Source: CALROG01 sp943369755 (GTDB lineage Bacteria > Pseudomonadota > Gammaproteobacteria > Burkholderiales > Burkholderiaceae_C). From it: a stretch of 64,000 nt of DNA. Positions 24,097-33,206 of the stretch are shown here, one piece after another (within the stretch, counting starts at the first letter, position 1; each line of letters opens with the position of its first letter). Below the pieces are notes generated by a model. That model was not told where the DNA came from. It worked only from the letters and a program-made list of their open reading frames with translations, and made no database searches. The stretch lies in NCBI GenBank assembly GCA_943369755.1, contig CALROG020000017.1, positions 1 to 64,000 on the forward strand, in the 5' to 3' direction. The position numbers were made by a program, and so were the translations under genes.

Positions 24097-26466
24097 CTAC
24101 TTGCGCAGCGCCTGCAGCTTGGCGAACGCACCGGCCATCGCGGAATTGACCGGAGCCTCCTGGCGGCCAGTTTGCGGCCGCTGGCCCCGCCCTGCCCCCT
24201 CAAAGCGGTTGTCGCGCGGGGCGTCGCGGCGCGCGGGCGCTGCATCCAGCTTCATGCTCAGTCCAATGCGTTTGCGCGCTACGTCAACTTCCATGACCTT
24301 GACCTTCACGATGTCGCCGGTTTTGACGATCTCCCGCGCATCGGTCACAAACTTGTGGCTGAGCTGGCTGACATGGACCAAGCCGTCCTGGTGCACCCCA
24401 ATGTCAATGAAAGCGCCAAACGCCGCCACGTTGCTGACTGTGCCCTCCAGCACCATGCCTTCCTTAAGGTCCTTGATGTCCTGCACGCCGTCATTGAAGC
24501 GCGCCACCTTGAAGTCGGGGCGGGGGTCGCGGCCCGGCTTTTCCAGCTCACCCAGGATGTCTTTGACCGTGATAAGCCCCACCTTCTCATTGACAAACAG
24601 TTCAGGTTTGAGTGCTTTGAGCATTTCGGCCCGTCCCATCAACTCCTGAATCGGCTTGCCCGTTCGGGCCATCATTTGCTCGACCACCGGGTAGGTTTCA
24701 GGGTGAACACCGGTCATGTCCAACGGGTTGTCGCCATTGCGGATACGCAAAAAGCCCGCGCTCTGCTCGAAAGCCTTGGCACCCAGACCGCTGACGTCCA
24801 TGAGCTGGCGGCGGTTTCGAAAGGCACCATTGGCCTCACGCCAGCGCACCACCGCTTTGGCCACTGCGCCTGAAAGGCCCGATACCCGGCTCAGCAACGG
24901 CACGCTGGCGGTGTTCAGGTCTACCCCCACCGAGTTCACGCAGTCTTCCACCACCGCCTCAAGCGTGCGCGCCAGATCGCTCTGGTTCACATCGTGCTGG
25001 TACTGGCCCACGCCAATGGATTTGGGGTCGATCTTTACCAGCTCGGCCAACGGGTCTTGCAAGCGTCGCGCAATGCTGGCGGCCCCGCGCAGGCTCACGT
25101 CCACGTCGGGCATTTCCTGGCTGGCGAATTCACTGGCGGAATAGACCGAAGCGCCGGCTTCACTGACCACAACTTTTTCAATACTGCCCCCGATTCGGGC
25201 GGGCAGTTCAGGGTGAACGGCAAACATTTCCAGCCGCTTGATCAATTCACCCGCCAGCTTGTCGGTCTCGCGGCTGGCGGTGCCGTTGCCAATGGCAATC
25301 AGATTCACGCCATGGGTTTCGCAGAGTTTGGCCAGCGTGAACAACGCGCCGTCCCAGTCACGCCGTGGCTCGTGCGGGTACACCGTGGCTGTGTCCACCA
25401 GCTTGCCGGTGGCGTCAACCACGGCCACCTTGACACCGGTGCGGATGCCGGGGTCAAGGCCCATCACCACGCGGGGGCCAGCGGGCGCTGCCAACAGCAG
25501 GTCGCGCAGGTTGTCAGCAAACACCTTGATGGCCACGCGTTCGGCGTCTTCGCGCAAGCGGCTTAACAGATCACGTTCGGTGGACATGGACAGCTTCACA
25601 CGCCAGGTCCAGGCCACGCACTTGCGGATCAGCTCGTCACCAGGGCGGCTCGAATGGCTCCAGCCCAAGTGCAAGGCAATCTTGCCCTCGGCAATGGACG
25701 GCTTGCCAGGCTCGGGCTCGACCGGCAAAACCAGCTTGGCGTCCAAAATCTCAAGCTGGCGGCCGCGAAACGCGGCTAGTGCGCGGTGCGAGGGCACGCG
25801 GCCAATCGGCTCGTCATAGTCAAAGTAGTCGCGGAACTTAGACACCTCGGCGCTGTTTTCGTCTTTGCCCTGCGTCAGCTTGGCCCGGAACAAGCCTTCG
25901 CGCCAAAGCCATTCGCGCAAGCCCTGAACCAATAAGGCGTCTTCGGCCCAGCGCTCGGACAAGATATCGCGCACCCCGTCCAGCACGGCGGCCACGGAGG
26001 TGAAGTCTTCGCCAGCCTCGCCTTTTTCGGCTTTTACAAAGGCCAGCGCCTGCACCTTCGGCTCCAGGGTGGGGTCAGCGTAGAGCCGGTCGGCCAGCGG
26101 CTCAATGCCGGCTTCACGCGCAATCTGACCCTTGGTGCGACGCCGGGGTTTGTAAGGCAGGTACAGGTCTTCCAGTTCCTGCTTGGTAGGCGCAGCTTCG
26201 ATGGCTACGCGCAGTGCGGGCGTGAGCTTGCCCTGCTCTTCAATGCTCTTGAGCACCGCCTGGCGGCGCTCTTGCAGTTCGCGCAGGTAACCCAGGCGGT
26301 AGGCCAGCTCGCGTAGGTGGATGTCGTCCAGCCCGTCAGTGGCTTCCTTGCGGTAACGCGCGATGAAGGGCACTGTGGCACCGCCGTCCAGCAGATCCAC
26401 CGCTGCCTTCACCTGATGGACTTGAACTTTGATTTCGGCAGCAATCTGCCCGAGTATTTTCTGCAT
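24097..26466 (-). CDS. tex: Tex RNA-binding transcriptional accessory protein
   Basis: 789 residues, normal for Tex, from ATG at 26466 (MQKILGQIAAEIKV); a longer frame to 26520 is less likely. In order: an N-terminal helical region with GATVPFIARYRKEATDGLDD, a YqgF-like nuclease fold (VMGLDPGIRTGVKVAVVDA near residue 335), helix-hairpin-helix repeats (VDLNTASVPLLSRVSGL) and a C-terminal S1 RNA-binding domain (VSNVAAFGAFIDIGVHQDGL). Tex is a widely conserved cytoplasmic factor acting on RNA and transcription. It is divergent from the DUF1223 gene. Confidence 0.96.
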   Translation of the reverse strand: MQKILGQIAAEIKVQVHQVKAAVDLLDGGATVPFIARYRKEATDGLDDIHLRELAYRLGYLRELQERRQAVLKSIEEQGKLTPALRVAIEAAPTKQELEDLYLPYKPRRRTKGQIAREAGIEPLADRLYADPTLEPKVQALAFVKAEKGEAGEDFTSVAAVLDGVRDILSERWAEDALLVQGLREWLWREGLFRAKLTQGKDENSAEVSKFRDYFDYDEPIGRVPSHRALAAFRGRQLEILDAKLVLPVEPEPGKPSIAEGKIALHLGWSHSSRPGDELIRKCVAWTWRVKLSMSTERDLLSRLREDAERVAIKVFADNLRDLLLAAPAGPRVVMGLDPGIRTGVKVAVVDATGKLVDTATVYPHEPRRDWDGALFTLAKLCETHGVNLIAIGNGTASRETDKLAGELIKRLEMFAVHPELPARIGGSIEKVVVSEAGASVYSASEFASQEMPDVDVSLRGAASIARRLQDPLAELVKIDPKSIGVGQYQHDVNQSDLARTLEAVVEDCVNSVGVDLNTASVPLLSRVSGLSGAVAKAVVRWREANGAFRNRRQLMDVSGLGAKAFEQSAGFLRIRNGDNPLDMTGVHPETYPVVEQMMARTGKPIQELMGRAEMLKALKPELFVNEKVGLITVKDILGELEKPGRDPRPDFKVARFNDGVQDIKDLKEGMVLEGTVSNVAAFGAFIDIGVHQDGLVHVSQLSHKFVTDAREIVKTGDIVKVKVMEVDVARKRIGLSMKLDAAPARRDAPRDNRFEGAGRGQRPQTGRQEAPVNSAMAGAFAKLQALRK

Positions 26467-26602
26467 GCGGGTCACTGAACGGCAAAGTCGACAAAGGGCG
26501 CGAGTTTGCCACAGCGCCAACGCTGGCTTTTCAGTACCTGGTATCAGCCCGCAGCAGGTATTTGTCCGCCAGCTAGTAAGACAGCCCGCCGCGGGCCGAC
26601 CT

Positions 26603-26622
26603 AGAGGCTATGCAAAGCCTCT
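26603..26622 (+). other. Short hairpin upstream of the DUF1223 gene
   Basis: AGAGGCT at 26603-26609 and AGCCTCT at 26616-26622 form a perfect 7-base stem with a 6-base loop. It ends 10 bases before the ATG at 26633, so it overlaps or touches the ribosome binding region (CTGGAG). It could affect translation or be an operator; function is unknown. Confidence 0.35.
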
Positions 26623-26632
26623 GGAGCGAACC

Positions 26633-27373
26633 ATGCGCGTACTTTCCAACCCGCAGCGCCTGATGGCGACTGCCCTGCTCGCCTGCGCATCTGGCGCTGC
26701 CTGCGCCACGGTCTGTGAGGCGCGATCAAGCCCGCAGCTCACCCCGGTGCTGGAGCTGTACACCTCGGAAGGCTGCAGCTCCTGCCCGCCTGCCGACAAA
26801 TGGTTGTCTGGCCTCAAGCCATTGGTAGCCAATGGCCAGCTTGTTGCCCAGGCCTTTCATGTGAGCTACTGGGACTACATCGGTTGGGTGGACCGGTTTG
26901 CCGCGCCAGCCCACACTATTCGGCAGCGCCAGCTAGCGGCCAGCAATGGCAAGCGCGGCATTTACACCCCCCAGCTGATACGCAACGGGCAGGACTGGCG
27001 CGACTACGCCAGCGCTGCCGGTGGCCGCTTGGAGCCTGCGCGCGCGAGTATTGCGTTGCGGCGCAGCGCGGCCGACGCCTTTGAGGCCACAGTAATCCCA
27101 TCTGATGGGGTCGGCCCGTGGTCGGCCTATTGGAGCGTTACCGAGCATGGTCACCGCAGCCGCGTGCAGGCCGGCGAGAACGCTGGCGAAACGCTGCAAC
27201 ACGACTTTGTAGTGCGCCAGTACGTGCCGGTCGGCGACTACAAAGGCACGCACCGGTTGACACTGCGTGCCGTGCAGAATGAACCGGGCCACCCTCGCCA
27301 GGTCAATCTGGTGGTATTCGACCCGCGCACCGGCAAGCCGCTACAGGCGTTGAGCATGGAATGCAGGGGCTAA
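26633..27373 (+). CDS. DUF1223 thioredoxin-fold protein with signal peptide
   Basis: 246 residues from ATG at 26633. The N-terminus (positively charged, then LMATALLACASGAACA) looks like a secretion signal cleaved near residue 22. The mature part starts with VLELYTSEGCSSCPPADKWL, a CxxC motif typical of DUF1223 proteins with a thioredoxin-like fold. FHVSYWDYIGWVDRFA and GKRGIYTPQLIRNGQ are conserved in the family. It is probably periplasmic and redox-linked, but no reaction is established. An ATG at 26429 would place the start antisense to tex and is rejected. Confidence 0.88.
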   Translation: MRVLSNPQRLMATALLACASGAACATVCEARSSPQLTPVLELYTSEGCSSCPPADKWLSGLKPLVANGQLVAQAFHVSYWDYIGWVDRFAAPAHTIRQRQLAASNGKRGIYTPQLIRNGQDWRDYASAAGGRLEPARASIALRRSAADAFEATVIPSDGVGPWSAYWSVTEHGHRSRVQAGENAGETLQHDFVVRQYVPVGDYKGTHRLTLRAVQNEPGHPRQVNLVVFDPRTGKPLQALSMECRG

Positions 27374-27422
27374 GCTGACAATCCGGCGGGCAATCAAGCG
27401 GCAACGCGCAATGCCGGGCGTT

Positions 27423-28013
27423 TCAAAACAGCCCCGCTTGCCCGCCAAAACAAGCCCGTTCAATCTCCAGCAGGCGCAACTTGGTTCGGATGCCCCCGGT
27501 CGCGGAAAACCCACCCGGCAGGCCGCTGGCAGCCAGGATGCGGTGGCACGGGACGACGGGTGCAAAGGGGTTGGAGCCCAGGGCCTGGCCCACTGCGCGT
27601 GCCGCACCGGGCTCACCGAGTTCGCGGGCCAGATCGCCGTAGGTACGCGTTTGCCCGGGCGGAATCTGTCGGGCCAGTTCGTATACCTGCCGATGAAAAC
27701 TCGGCACACGGGCCATGTCCAACGCGATCCAGGTCAATGCATCGCGTTGCCCGCGAAGCAGTGCCTGCACGCCAGCGATAGCTTTGCCTACCTCAACCGG
27801 AATACGGCGGTCGTGGAGGTCCATCGGCACAGGCACTCTCGCACCTTCGCCGCTGTTCATTGCCGCAGGGGCTCCGCGCAGCAACCGGGCCGTGGTGCGT
27901 TCAGGACTCGCCTCGGGCAGTTGCACCGCCCAAATCTGGCCATTCGCATTGCCATCAGCGCCCCAGGCAAAGCCCAGGTAGCCGATGGAAGTGTCAACCA
28001 GCGTATGCCACAT
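27423..28013 (-). CDS. ogt: Methylated-DNA--protein-cysteine S-methyltransferase
   Basis: 196 residues. VVPCHRI carries the alkyl-acceptor cysteine (about Cys156), and RTYGDLAREL with ARAVGQALGSNPF forms the DNA-binding helix-turn-helix and arginine finger. GGFSATGGIRTKLRLLEIE closes the domain. It repairs O6-alkylguanine by transferring the alkyl group to itself. No Ada regulatory domain is present, so it is the Ogt type. It is the downstream end of the acyl-CoA block and is convergent with the DUF1223 gene. Confidence 0.93.
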   Translation of the reverse strand: MWHTLVDTSIGYLGFAWGADGNANGQIWAVQLPEASPERTTARLLRGAPAAMNSGEGARVPVPMDLHDRRIPVEVGKAIAGVQALLRGQRDALTWIALDMARVPSFHRQVYELARQIPPGQTRTYGDLARELGEPGAARAVGQALGSNPFAPVVPCHRILAASGLPGGFSATGGIRTKLRLLEIERACFGGQAGLF

Positions 28014-28064
28014 GAATCAGCCAGTTACGGCACCGTGTTTTGCCCCTGGCCTGTGTGCGACTCT

Positions 28065-28970
28065 TCAGCCCGCGCGCAGCGCCGTCTTGAGTTGCTGGCC
28101 GATTTCTGGCTTGTCCTTGAACGGGTCGGTCGGGTTGCGCGCCAGCATGATGTCTTCCAGCCGGGTCTGTACCGAGTTAATGGCCTTGGGGTGGCTGTAG
28201 ATGTAAAACTGGTTGGCGCTGATCGCGTCAAACACCTTCTGCGCCACGTCTGCCGCCGTGACCTTGCCTGAGCTCACCGCCTTGTCGCTCATGGCCTGGC
28301 CGATCAGTTGGCTTTGCGTCGGTTTGTCTGCCTTCAGCTCACCAGGGCGGTTGCGGTGGCTCTGGCTGATGCCGGTGGCCACAAAAAACGGGCACAGCAC
28401 ACTGGCACCGATCTGGTCTGTCACCAGCGCCAAATCCTGATACAGCGTTTCGGTCAGGCTTACCACGGCGTGCTTGCTCACGTTGTACACGCCCATGTTG
28501 GGCGGGTTCAGCAGGCCCGCCATGCTGGCGGTGTTGACAATATGGCCCCGATACGCCGGGTCGGCCCGGGCGGCCTGCAGCATCATCGGAGTGAACAGGC
28601 GCACGCCATGCACCACGCCCCAGACGTTGACGCCCAGTACCCAGTTCCAGTCGGCAATCGAGTTTTCCCAGATCAGGCCACCAGAGCCCACGCCAGCGTT
28701 GTTAAAGACGAAGTGCGGCGCGCCAAAGCGCTGCTTTACATCGGCGGCCAGGGCCTCCATCTGTTGCGCACTGGACACATCGACCTTGCGGGCCAGAACC
28801 TGCACGCCCGCAGCCAAGGCCTCGGCTGCGGCTTTGTCCAGTGCGTCTTGCTGCACATCGAGCAACACCAGGTTCATGCCCAACTTTGCGCCAATGCGTG
28901 CGCATTCCAGGCCGAAACCAGAACCTGCGCCGGTAAGGACGGCGGTCTTGCCTTTGAATTCCGTGATCAT
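28065..28970 (-). CDS. Short-chain dehydrogenase/reductase
   Basis: 301 residues. TGAGSGFGLE is the TGxxxGxG cofactor loop, FNNAGVG the NNAG motif, and NTASMAGLL with YNVSKHA gives Ser-Tyr-Lys. The long C-terminal region after residue 200 holds variable substrate-binding helices. It overlaps the GST-like gene by 4 bases, so they are co-translated. The acyl-CoA dehydrogenase context suggests oxidation of a hydroxyacyl or alcohol intermediate, but this is inference. Confidence 0.9.
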   Translation of the reverse strand: MITEFKGKTAVLTGAGSGFGLECARIGAKLGMNLVLLDVQQDALDKAAAEALAAGVQVLARKVDVSSAQQMEALAADVKQRFGAPHFVFNNAGVGSGGLIWENSIADWNWVLGVNVWGVVHGVRLFTPMMLQAARADPAYRGHIVNTASMAGLLNPPNMGVYNVSKHAVVSLTETLYQDLALVTDQIGASVLCPFFVATGISQSHRNRPGELKADKPTQSQLIGQAMSDKAVSSGKVTAADVAQKVFDAISANQFYIYSHPKAINSVQTRLEDIMLARNPTDPFKDKPEIGQQLKTALRAG

Positions 28971-29941
28971 GCGTCTGCCTTTTTCAGAATGAAGCCAATG
29001 CGGGGGAAATGCACATGCACCGTGCCGGCCCGCTCGTCGGTGCGGCGCAGCGTGTAGTGGGTGCGCGTGGCGGCGACCAGCTCGCCCTCGGTCGTCTCCA
29101 GGCCAAAGCTCTCGGCGGCCAGTGTGACCCGGCTGCCCAGGGCAATGCCATGGTCATCCTGGAAGCTGTGGCCATGCAACAGCGACTGGCTACCCGCAGA
29201 CGCCGCACAGACTGCAATGGCCTCGGCCGATGTCATGGGCGTCGATGTCCCATGGCCGATGGCAGCCATCCGGTCCATCCAGGCCAGCACTGAAGGCGTG
29301 GGGTCAAAAATGCCGGCCATCACGCTGGTTTGGGTACGGGTGAACCACAGCGGGTGGTAGGCGGCGTAGTCAGCAACGCAAGGTGCCTTGCCCAGCAAAA
29401 AAGGCTGTTCGTCCAGCATGTGGGCGATGCGGCGCAGATAGCCCTTGTAGGCAGAGGTGGCGTCGCCCAGCGGCATGCGCGGCATGCCTTGGCGCATTTT
29501 GGCGCGGTCTTCGCCAAATACCTTGGCCTTGGCTGCCCACTGCTCGGGCGGCGCATCGGCGCTGCCGCCAAACATTTGTGCCGTGCCTTTGGGCGAGAAG
29601 TTATAGGCCATGGCGGCCCAGAACAGCTTGTCGTCTGCCCATTGCGCCACCAGACGCGAAACCCCTTTGAGGCCCACCGGGAACAGCGCCGGTTCCGGCT
29701 GTACATGTTCAAGCACTTCACAAACCAGGGCGGTGTCGCAATAAATGTCGGAACCGACCTGCAAGAACGGCGTCTTGCGGTAGCCGCCCGTCAGTGCGAC
29801 CACATCGGGTTTGGGTGCCATGCGCGGGACGATCACCGACTTCCAGGCCAGTTTTTTGGCACCCATGATCAGGCGAATCTTTTCCGAAAATGGAGAAGAG
29901 TCGTAGTGGTGAAGGATTAGCTCGGGGGTGGTATTGGTCAT
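28967..29941 (-). CDS. Glutathione S-transferase family protein with C-terminal extension
   Basis: 324 residues, about 100 more than a usual GST. Residues 8-85 are the thioredoxin-like N-domain (HHYDSSPFSEKIRLIMG, GYRKTPFLQVGSDIYCDT, the latter with the cis-proline). A helical domain follows to about residue 225. The extra C-terminal region (HGIALGSRVTLAAESFGLE) looks like a small beta domain. It lies 38 bases downstream of aidB-like and is coupled to the SDR. Glutathione-linked detoxification or isomerisation is likely; the substrate is unknown. Confidence 0.85.
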   Translation of the reverse strand: MTNTTPELILHHYDSSPFSEKIRLIMGAKKLAWKSVIVPRMAPKPDVVALTGGYRKTPFLQVGSDIYCDTALVCEVLEHVQPEPALFPVGLKGVSRLVAQWADDKLFWAAMAYNFSPKGTAQMFGGSADAPPEQWAAKAKVFGEDRAKMRQGMPRMPLGDATSAYKGYLRRIAHMLDEQPFLLGKAPCVADYAAYHPLWFTRTQTSVMAGIFDPTPSVLAWMDRMAAIGHGTSTPMTSAEAIAVCAASAGSQSLLHGHSFQDDHGIALGSRVTLAAESFGLETTEGELVAATRTHYTLRRTDERAGTVHVHFPRIGFILKKADA

Positions 29942-29979
29942 GTTTGCCTTTTCGAATCTCGGTTTTCGGGTTTGTCGGG

Positions 29980-31629
29980 TCAGCGCGGCTGGGCACGCCG
30001 GATGATGGTGTCGAAGTCGGTGCCGGACCCCAGCGTGCCAAAGGTCTGGCCCCAGTCACCGGCCAGGCGTGAGTCGCAGAACGCGGCAAACACGGCGGTG
30101 GGCGCGGTCTGATACAGCAGTGCGGCTTGCACCGCCAGCGCCACGTCTTGAGCCAGACGGCGCGCCTGCACTTCGCTGGCCATTTCTTCAACCCGAATGG
30201 GCAGCGCCGCGGCCAGCCGGTCCAGTGTCGGATGGGCACCCTTGGCGGGGGCAAGTTCTTCGGCCAGCGCGGCCGCCGCGTCGGCCTTGCCATCACCTCG
30301 ACGAAAAGCGCGCAGGAGGTCAATGGCCATGATGTTGCCTGCGCCTTCCCAAATGGAGTTCAGCGGCATTTCGCGGTAGATGCGGGCCATTACACCCTGA
30401 CCCCCCTCTTCCACATAACCATTGCCACCCAGACATTCCATGGCTTCCTGCGCAAACTGGCTGCCGCGCTTGCAAACCCAGAACTTGGCCACCGGCGTGA
30501 GCAGCCGTGCCATGGCCCGCTCGTGGGCCCTGTCCGGGTTATCAAAAGCACGCGCAAGCCGCATGGAAAGTGCGCAAGCCGCTTCACTTTCTATAGCAAG
30601 ATCAGCCAGCACGTTGCGCATCAGGGGCTGGTCGATCAGCCGTTTGCCAAAGGCCTGGCGCTGCGCGGTGTGATTCAGCGCGATGGCCAGGGCCTGTCGC
30701 ATCAGGCCGGTGGTACCCAGGGCGCAGTCCAGCCGCGTCATGGTGCCCATTTCAAGAATTTGCGGAACACCGCGGCCTTCGTCACCCACCAGCCAGGCGC
30801 TGGCCGCGTGGAACTCCACCTCGGAGCTGGCGTTGGCCTTGTTGCCCAGTTTGTCTTTCAGGCGCTGGATCTGGATGCCATTCGGGCTGCCGTCGGGCAA
30901 TACCCGGGGCAGGAACAGGCAGCTCAGCCCGCTTTGCGTTTGCGCCAGGATCAGAAAGGCGTCGCACATGGGGGCCGAGAAAAACCACTTGTGGCCGGTC
31001 ACGCTGAAGCGCTGGCCCCAGGCGTCGCTGCCGTCGGCCTGGGCCCGCGTGGTGTTGGCCCGTACATCGCTGCCGCCCTGTTTTTCGGTCATGCCCATGC
31101 CCATGGTCAGGCCGGCTTTGTCGCGCCATGGCTTTAGCGCCGGGTCGTAGGCGCGCCAGCCCAGGCCCGGGCCCCAGTCGGCGTAAATCGCGGCATTGCT
31201 GCGCAGCGCGGGCGTGACCGCATAGGTCATGGAAATCGGGCACAGAACCGAGGGCTCCAGCTCGGTAAACAGCATGAAACCGGCAGCGCGTTGGGTGTGC
31301 GCACTGGTGCCACCGCTCCATGGGGTTGCGTGCAGGCCGGCGCTGGTGGCGGCCTGCATCAAGGCGTGGTAGCTCGGGTGAAATTCAACCTGGTCCACCC
31401 GACGGCCAAAGCGGTCATGGCTGTGCAGTTGCGGCGTGTGGGTGTTGGCCAGGCGTGCGTGGGTCTGCATGGCGTCACTGCCCAGTGCCGCACCAAGGGT
31501 TGACAGGGCCGCGGTGTCAAGCTGCGGTGCGTTGAACCGCAACGCATCGCGCAGAGCCTGGTTGCCGGCAAACAGGTTGTAGCCGGTGAGGGGGTCGGGT
31601 TGGTTGAAGACTTCGTGGGTCAGGGCCAT
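29980..31629 (-). CDS. aidB: AidB-like acyl-CoA dehydrogenase
   Basis: 549 residues, matching AidB length. The N-terminus FNQPDPLTGYNLFAGNQAL and the DRFGRRVDQVEFHPSYH segment are specific to the AidB group. FTELEPSVLCPISMTYA, MGMTEKQGGSDVRANTT and WFFSAPMCDAFLILAQ form the flavin-binding core. FAQEAMECLGGNGYVEEGG is the C-terminal acyl-CoA dehydrogenase motif. E. coli AidB is a flavoprotein of the alkylation response that also binds DNA. Here it lies in an acyl-CoA block not far from ogt. Confidence 0.9.
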   Translation of the reverse strand: MALTHEVFNQPDPLTGYNLFAGNQALRDALRFNAPQLDTAALSTLGAALGSDAMQTHARLANTHTPQLHSHDRFGRRVDQVEFHPSYHALMQAATSAGLHATPWSGGTSAHTQRAAGFMLFTELEPSVLCPISMTYAVTPALRSNAAIYADWGPGLGWRAYDPALKPWRDKAGLTMGMGMTEKQGGSDVRANTTRAQADGSDAWGQRFSVTGHKWFFSAPMCDAFLILAQTQSGLSCLFLPRVLPDGSPNGIQIQRLKDKLGNKANASSEVEFHAASAWLVGDEGRGVPQILEMGTMTRLDCALGTTGLMRQALAIALNHTAQRQAFGKRLIDQPLMRNVLADLAIESEAACALSMRLARAFDNPDRAHERAMARLLTPVAKFWVCKRGSQFAQEAMECLGGNGYVEEGGQGVMARIYREMPLNSIWEGAGNIMAIDLLRAFRRGDGKADAAAALAEELAPAKGAHPTLDRLAAALPIRVEEMASEVQARRLAQDVALAVQAALLYQTAPTAVFAAFCDSRLAGDWGQTFGTLGSGTDFDTIIRRAQPR

Positions 31630-31647
31630 CGCAACCTCCGCGGTGGC

Positions 31648-32664
31648 TCAGACCAGCTTGACCAGCTGCTTGCCAAAGTTCTTGCCCTTGAGCAAGCCAA
31701 GAAAGGCCTCGGGTGCCGCAGCCAGCCCTTGCGCAATGGACTCGCGGGGGCGCAGCTTGCCGGTGCCCACCAGCGTGCCGAGTTCCTTGAGCGCGTCGGG
31801 CCACACTTCCATGTGTTCGCTGACGATGAAGCCCTGGATCTTGAGGCGGTTGGTCAGAATCAATTGCGGGTAGGCCATGGGCAACGGCTGCCCGTCGTAG
31901 CCGGCAATCATGCCGCACAAGGCGATGCGGCCAAAGGCGTTCATGCGTGACAGCACCGCGTCAAGGATGATGCCACCGACGTTCTCGAAGTAGCCATCAA
32001 TGCCGTCCGGGCAGGCTACCTTGAGCGCTTTGGACAGCGAGGCTGCGTCTTTGTACTCGCGGTAGTCAATGCAGGCGTCAAAGCCCAATTCTTCGGTGGC
32101 GTACTTGCATTTGTCGGGGCCACCTGCAATGCCCACGGCCCGCAGTCCCCGGGCTTTGGCCAGGGCACCAAAGGCGCTGCCCACCGCACCGGTTGCGGCG
32201 CTTACCACCACCGTCTGGCCCGGCTTGGCATCAATGATCTTGACCAGGCCATACCAGGCGGTTACGCCAGGCATGCCAACAGCGCCCAGGTAATGCGAAA
32301 GCGGCACATGGGTAGTGTCCACCTTGCGCAGCGCGCCCACCATGTCGCTGTTGACAACGCTGTACTCCTGCCAGCCGCCAAAGCCCACAACCTTGTCGCC
32401 CACCGCGTACTTCGGGTTGCGGCTTTCCACCACCTCGCCCACAGTGCCGCCCTGCATCACCTGGCCCAGCGGCTGCGGCTGGGCGTAACTTTTGGCGTCG
32501 TTCATGCGCCCGCGCATGTACGGGTCCAGGCTCATGTAGTGGTGGCGCACCAGCACCTGCCCATCAGCCAGTGCGGGCGTATCGCTGTTGACCAGCTTGA
32601 AGTTGCTGGCGCTGGCTTCGCCTGTGGGGCGGTTGTCCAGCAGGATTTGTTGGTTTTGAGGCAT
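31648..32664 (-). CDS. NADP-dependent medium-chain reductase, CurA / leukotriene B4 12-hydroxydehydrogenase type
   Basis: 338 residues. MSLDPYMRGRMND and MQGGTVGEVVES near the N-terminus, VGMPGVTAWYGL and VVVSAATGAVGSAFG (the nucleotide loop), then FENVGGIILDAVLSRM are signature segments of the zinc-independent MDR subgroup. These enzymes reduce the carbon-carbon double bond of enones with NADPH. It lies 18 bases upstream of the aidB-like gene and 12 downstream of the thioesterase gene. Confidence 0.92.
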   Translation of the reverse strand: MPQNQQILLDNRPTGEASASNFKLVNSDTPALADGQVLVRHHYMSLDPYMRGRMNDAKSYAQPQPLGQVMQGGTVGEVVESRNPKYAVGDKVVGFGGWQEYSVVNSDMVGALRKVDTTHVPLSHYLGAVGMPGVTAWYGLVKIIDAKPGQTVVVSAATGAVGSAFGALAKARGLRAVGIAGGPDKCKYATEELGFDACIDYREYKDAASLSKALKVACPDGIDGYFENVGGIILDAVLSRMNAFGRIALCGMIAGYDGQPLPMAYPQLILTNRLKIQGFIVSEHMEVWPDALKELGTLVGTGKLRPRESIAQGLAAAPEAFLGLLKGKNFGKQLVKLV

Positions 32665-32676
32665 AAGAGTCTTTCT

Positions 32677-33117
32677 TCAGTCAGTTGAAATCACGTTCAG
32701 CGGGTTAACGCTTTTCGCCCCGGTGGGCAGGCGTTTGACGTACTTGAACGTGCCGGTGGCATGGGCGCAAGCCCTGCCCTGTTCGTCAAAAATCGTGCCT
32801 TCGGTGAAGGCCATGGTGGCGCTGCGGTGCATCAGCCGACCTTTGCCGCTGAGCTTGCCGCGGGCGGGCTGCATAAAGCTGGTTTTCATCTCGATGGTGA
32901 CCACACCCATGTCTTTTTGTACGCTGCGTGCAGCCACGGCCATCACCACGTCCAGCAGCGTCATGCAGGCACCGCCGTGGGTCACACCGAATGAATTGAG
33001 GTGTTCAGGCCGGGGTTCGTAGTCGATCTGCGAAAGCCCGTCGTCAAACAACACCAGCTCAAAGCCCAGGTGGTTAACGAAGGGAATCTCGACACCGAAC
33101 TTCAAAGCGGGCTCCAT
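32677..33117 (-). CDS. PaaI-type acyl-CoA thioesterase (hotdog fold)
   Basis: 146 residues from ATG at 33117; the longer frame to 33252 only translates a repeat element and the neighbouring gene's end. LNSFGVTHGGACMTLLDVVM is the hotdog active-site loop and helix, and VVTIEMKTSFMQPA forms the central strand. It probably hydrolyses acyl-CoA or aryl-CoA thioesters. It belongs to the minus-strand acyl-CoA block; a repeat element fills the gap to the upstream SDR gene. Confidence 0.87.
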   Translation of the reverse strand: MEPALKFGVEIPFVNHLGFELVLFDDGLSQIDYEPRPEHLNSFGVTHGGACMTLLDVVMAVAARSVQKDMGVVTIEMKTSFMQPARGKLSGKGRLMHRSATMAFTEGTIFDEQGRACAHATGTFKYVKRLPTGAKSVNPLNVISTD

Positions 33118-33126
33118 TCCAGTACC

Positions 33127-33200
33127 ACCGCAGAACCGGCTTCGCCGGGCTGCTGGTGGCGCCCGCTTGAGGGGGAGGCGCGGCAGGCGCTTCGGGGGGG
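33127..33200 (-). repeat. GC-rich interspersed repeat with small hairpins (intergenic)
   Basis: The stretch contains CCGGCTTCGCCGG (a 5-base stem), then GCTGGTGGCGCCCGCTTGAG and runs of G. I recognise this type of element from intergenic regions of Comamonadaceae genomes, where similar text recurs many times. It lies between the SDR and thioesterase genes, so transcription presumably passes through it. Boundaries are approximate. Confidence 0.6.
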
Positions 33201-33206
33201 AATCAT

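Noticed and set aside
23588..24649. 353-codon plus-strand frame across the patatin-tex junction
   Set aside because: It crosses the ends of two well-supported minus-strand genes and has no motif.
30575..30600. Possible fifth copy of the palindromic repeat (GCGCAAGCCGCTTC...CTATAGC) inside the AidB-like gene
   Set aside because: Only the right half resembles the repeat, the GGCT..AGCC part is missing, and the encoded residues (AIESEAACALSMRLARAFD) fit the normal acyl-CoA dehydrogenase sequence with no insertion.
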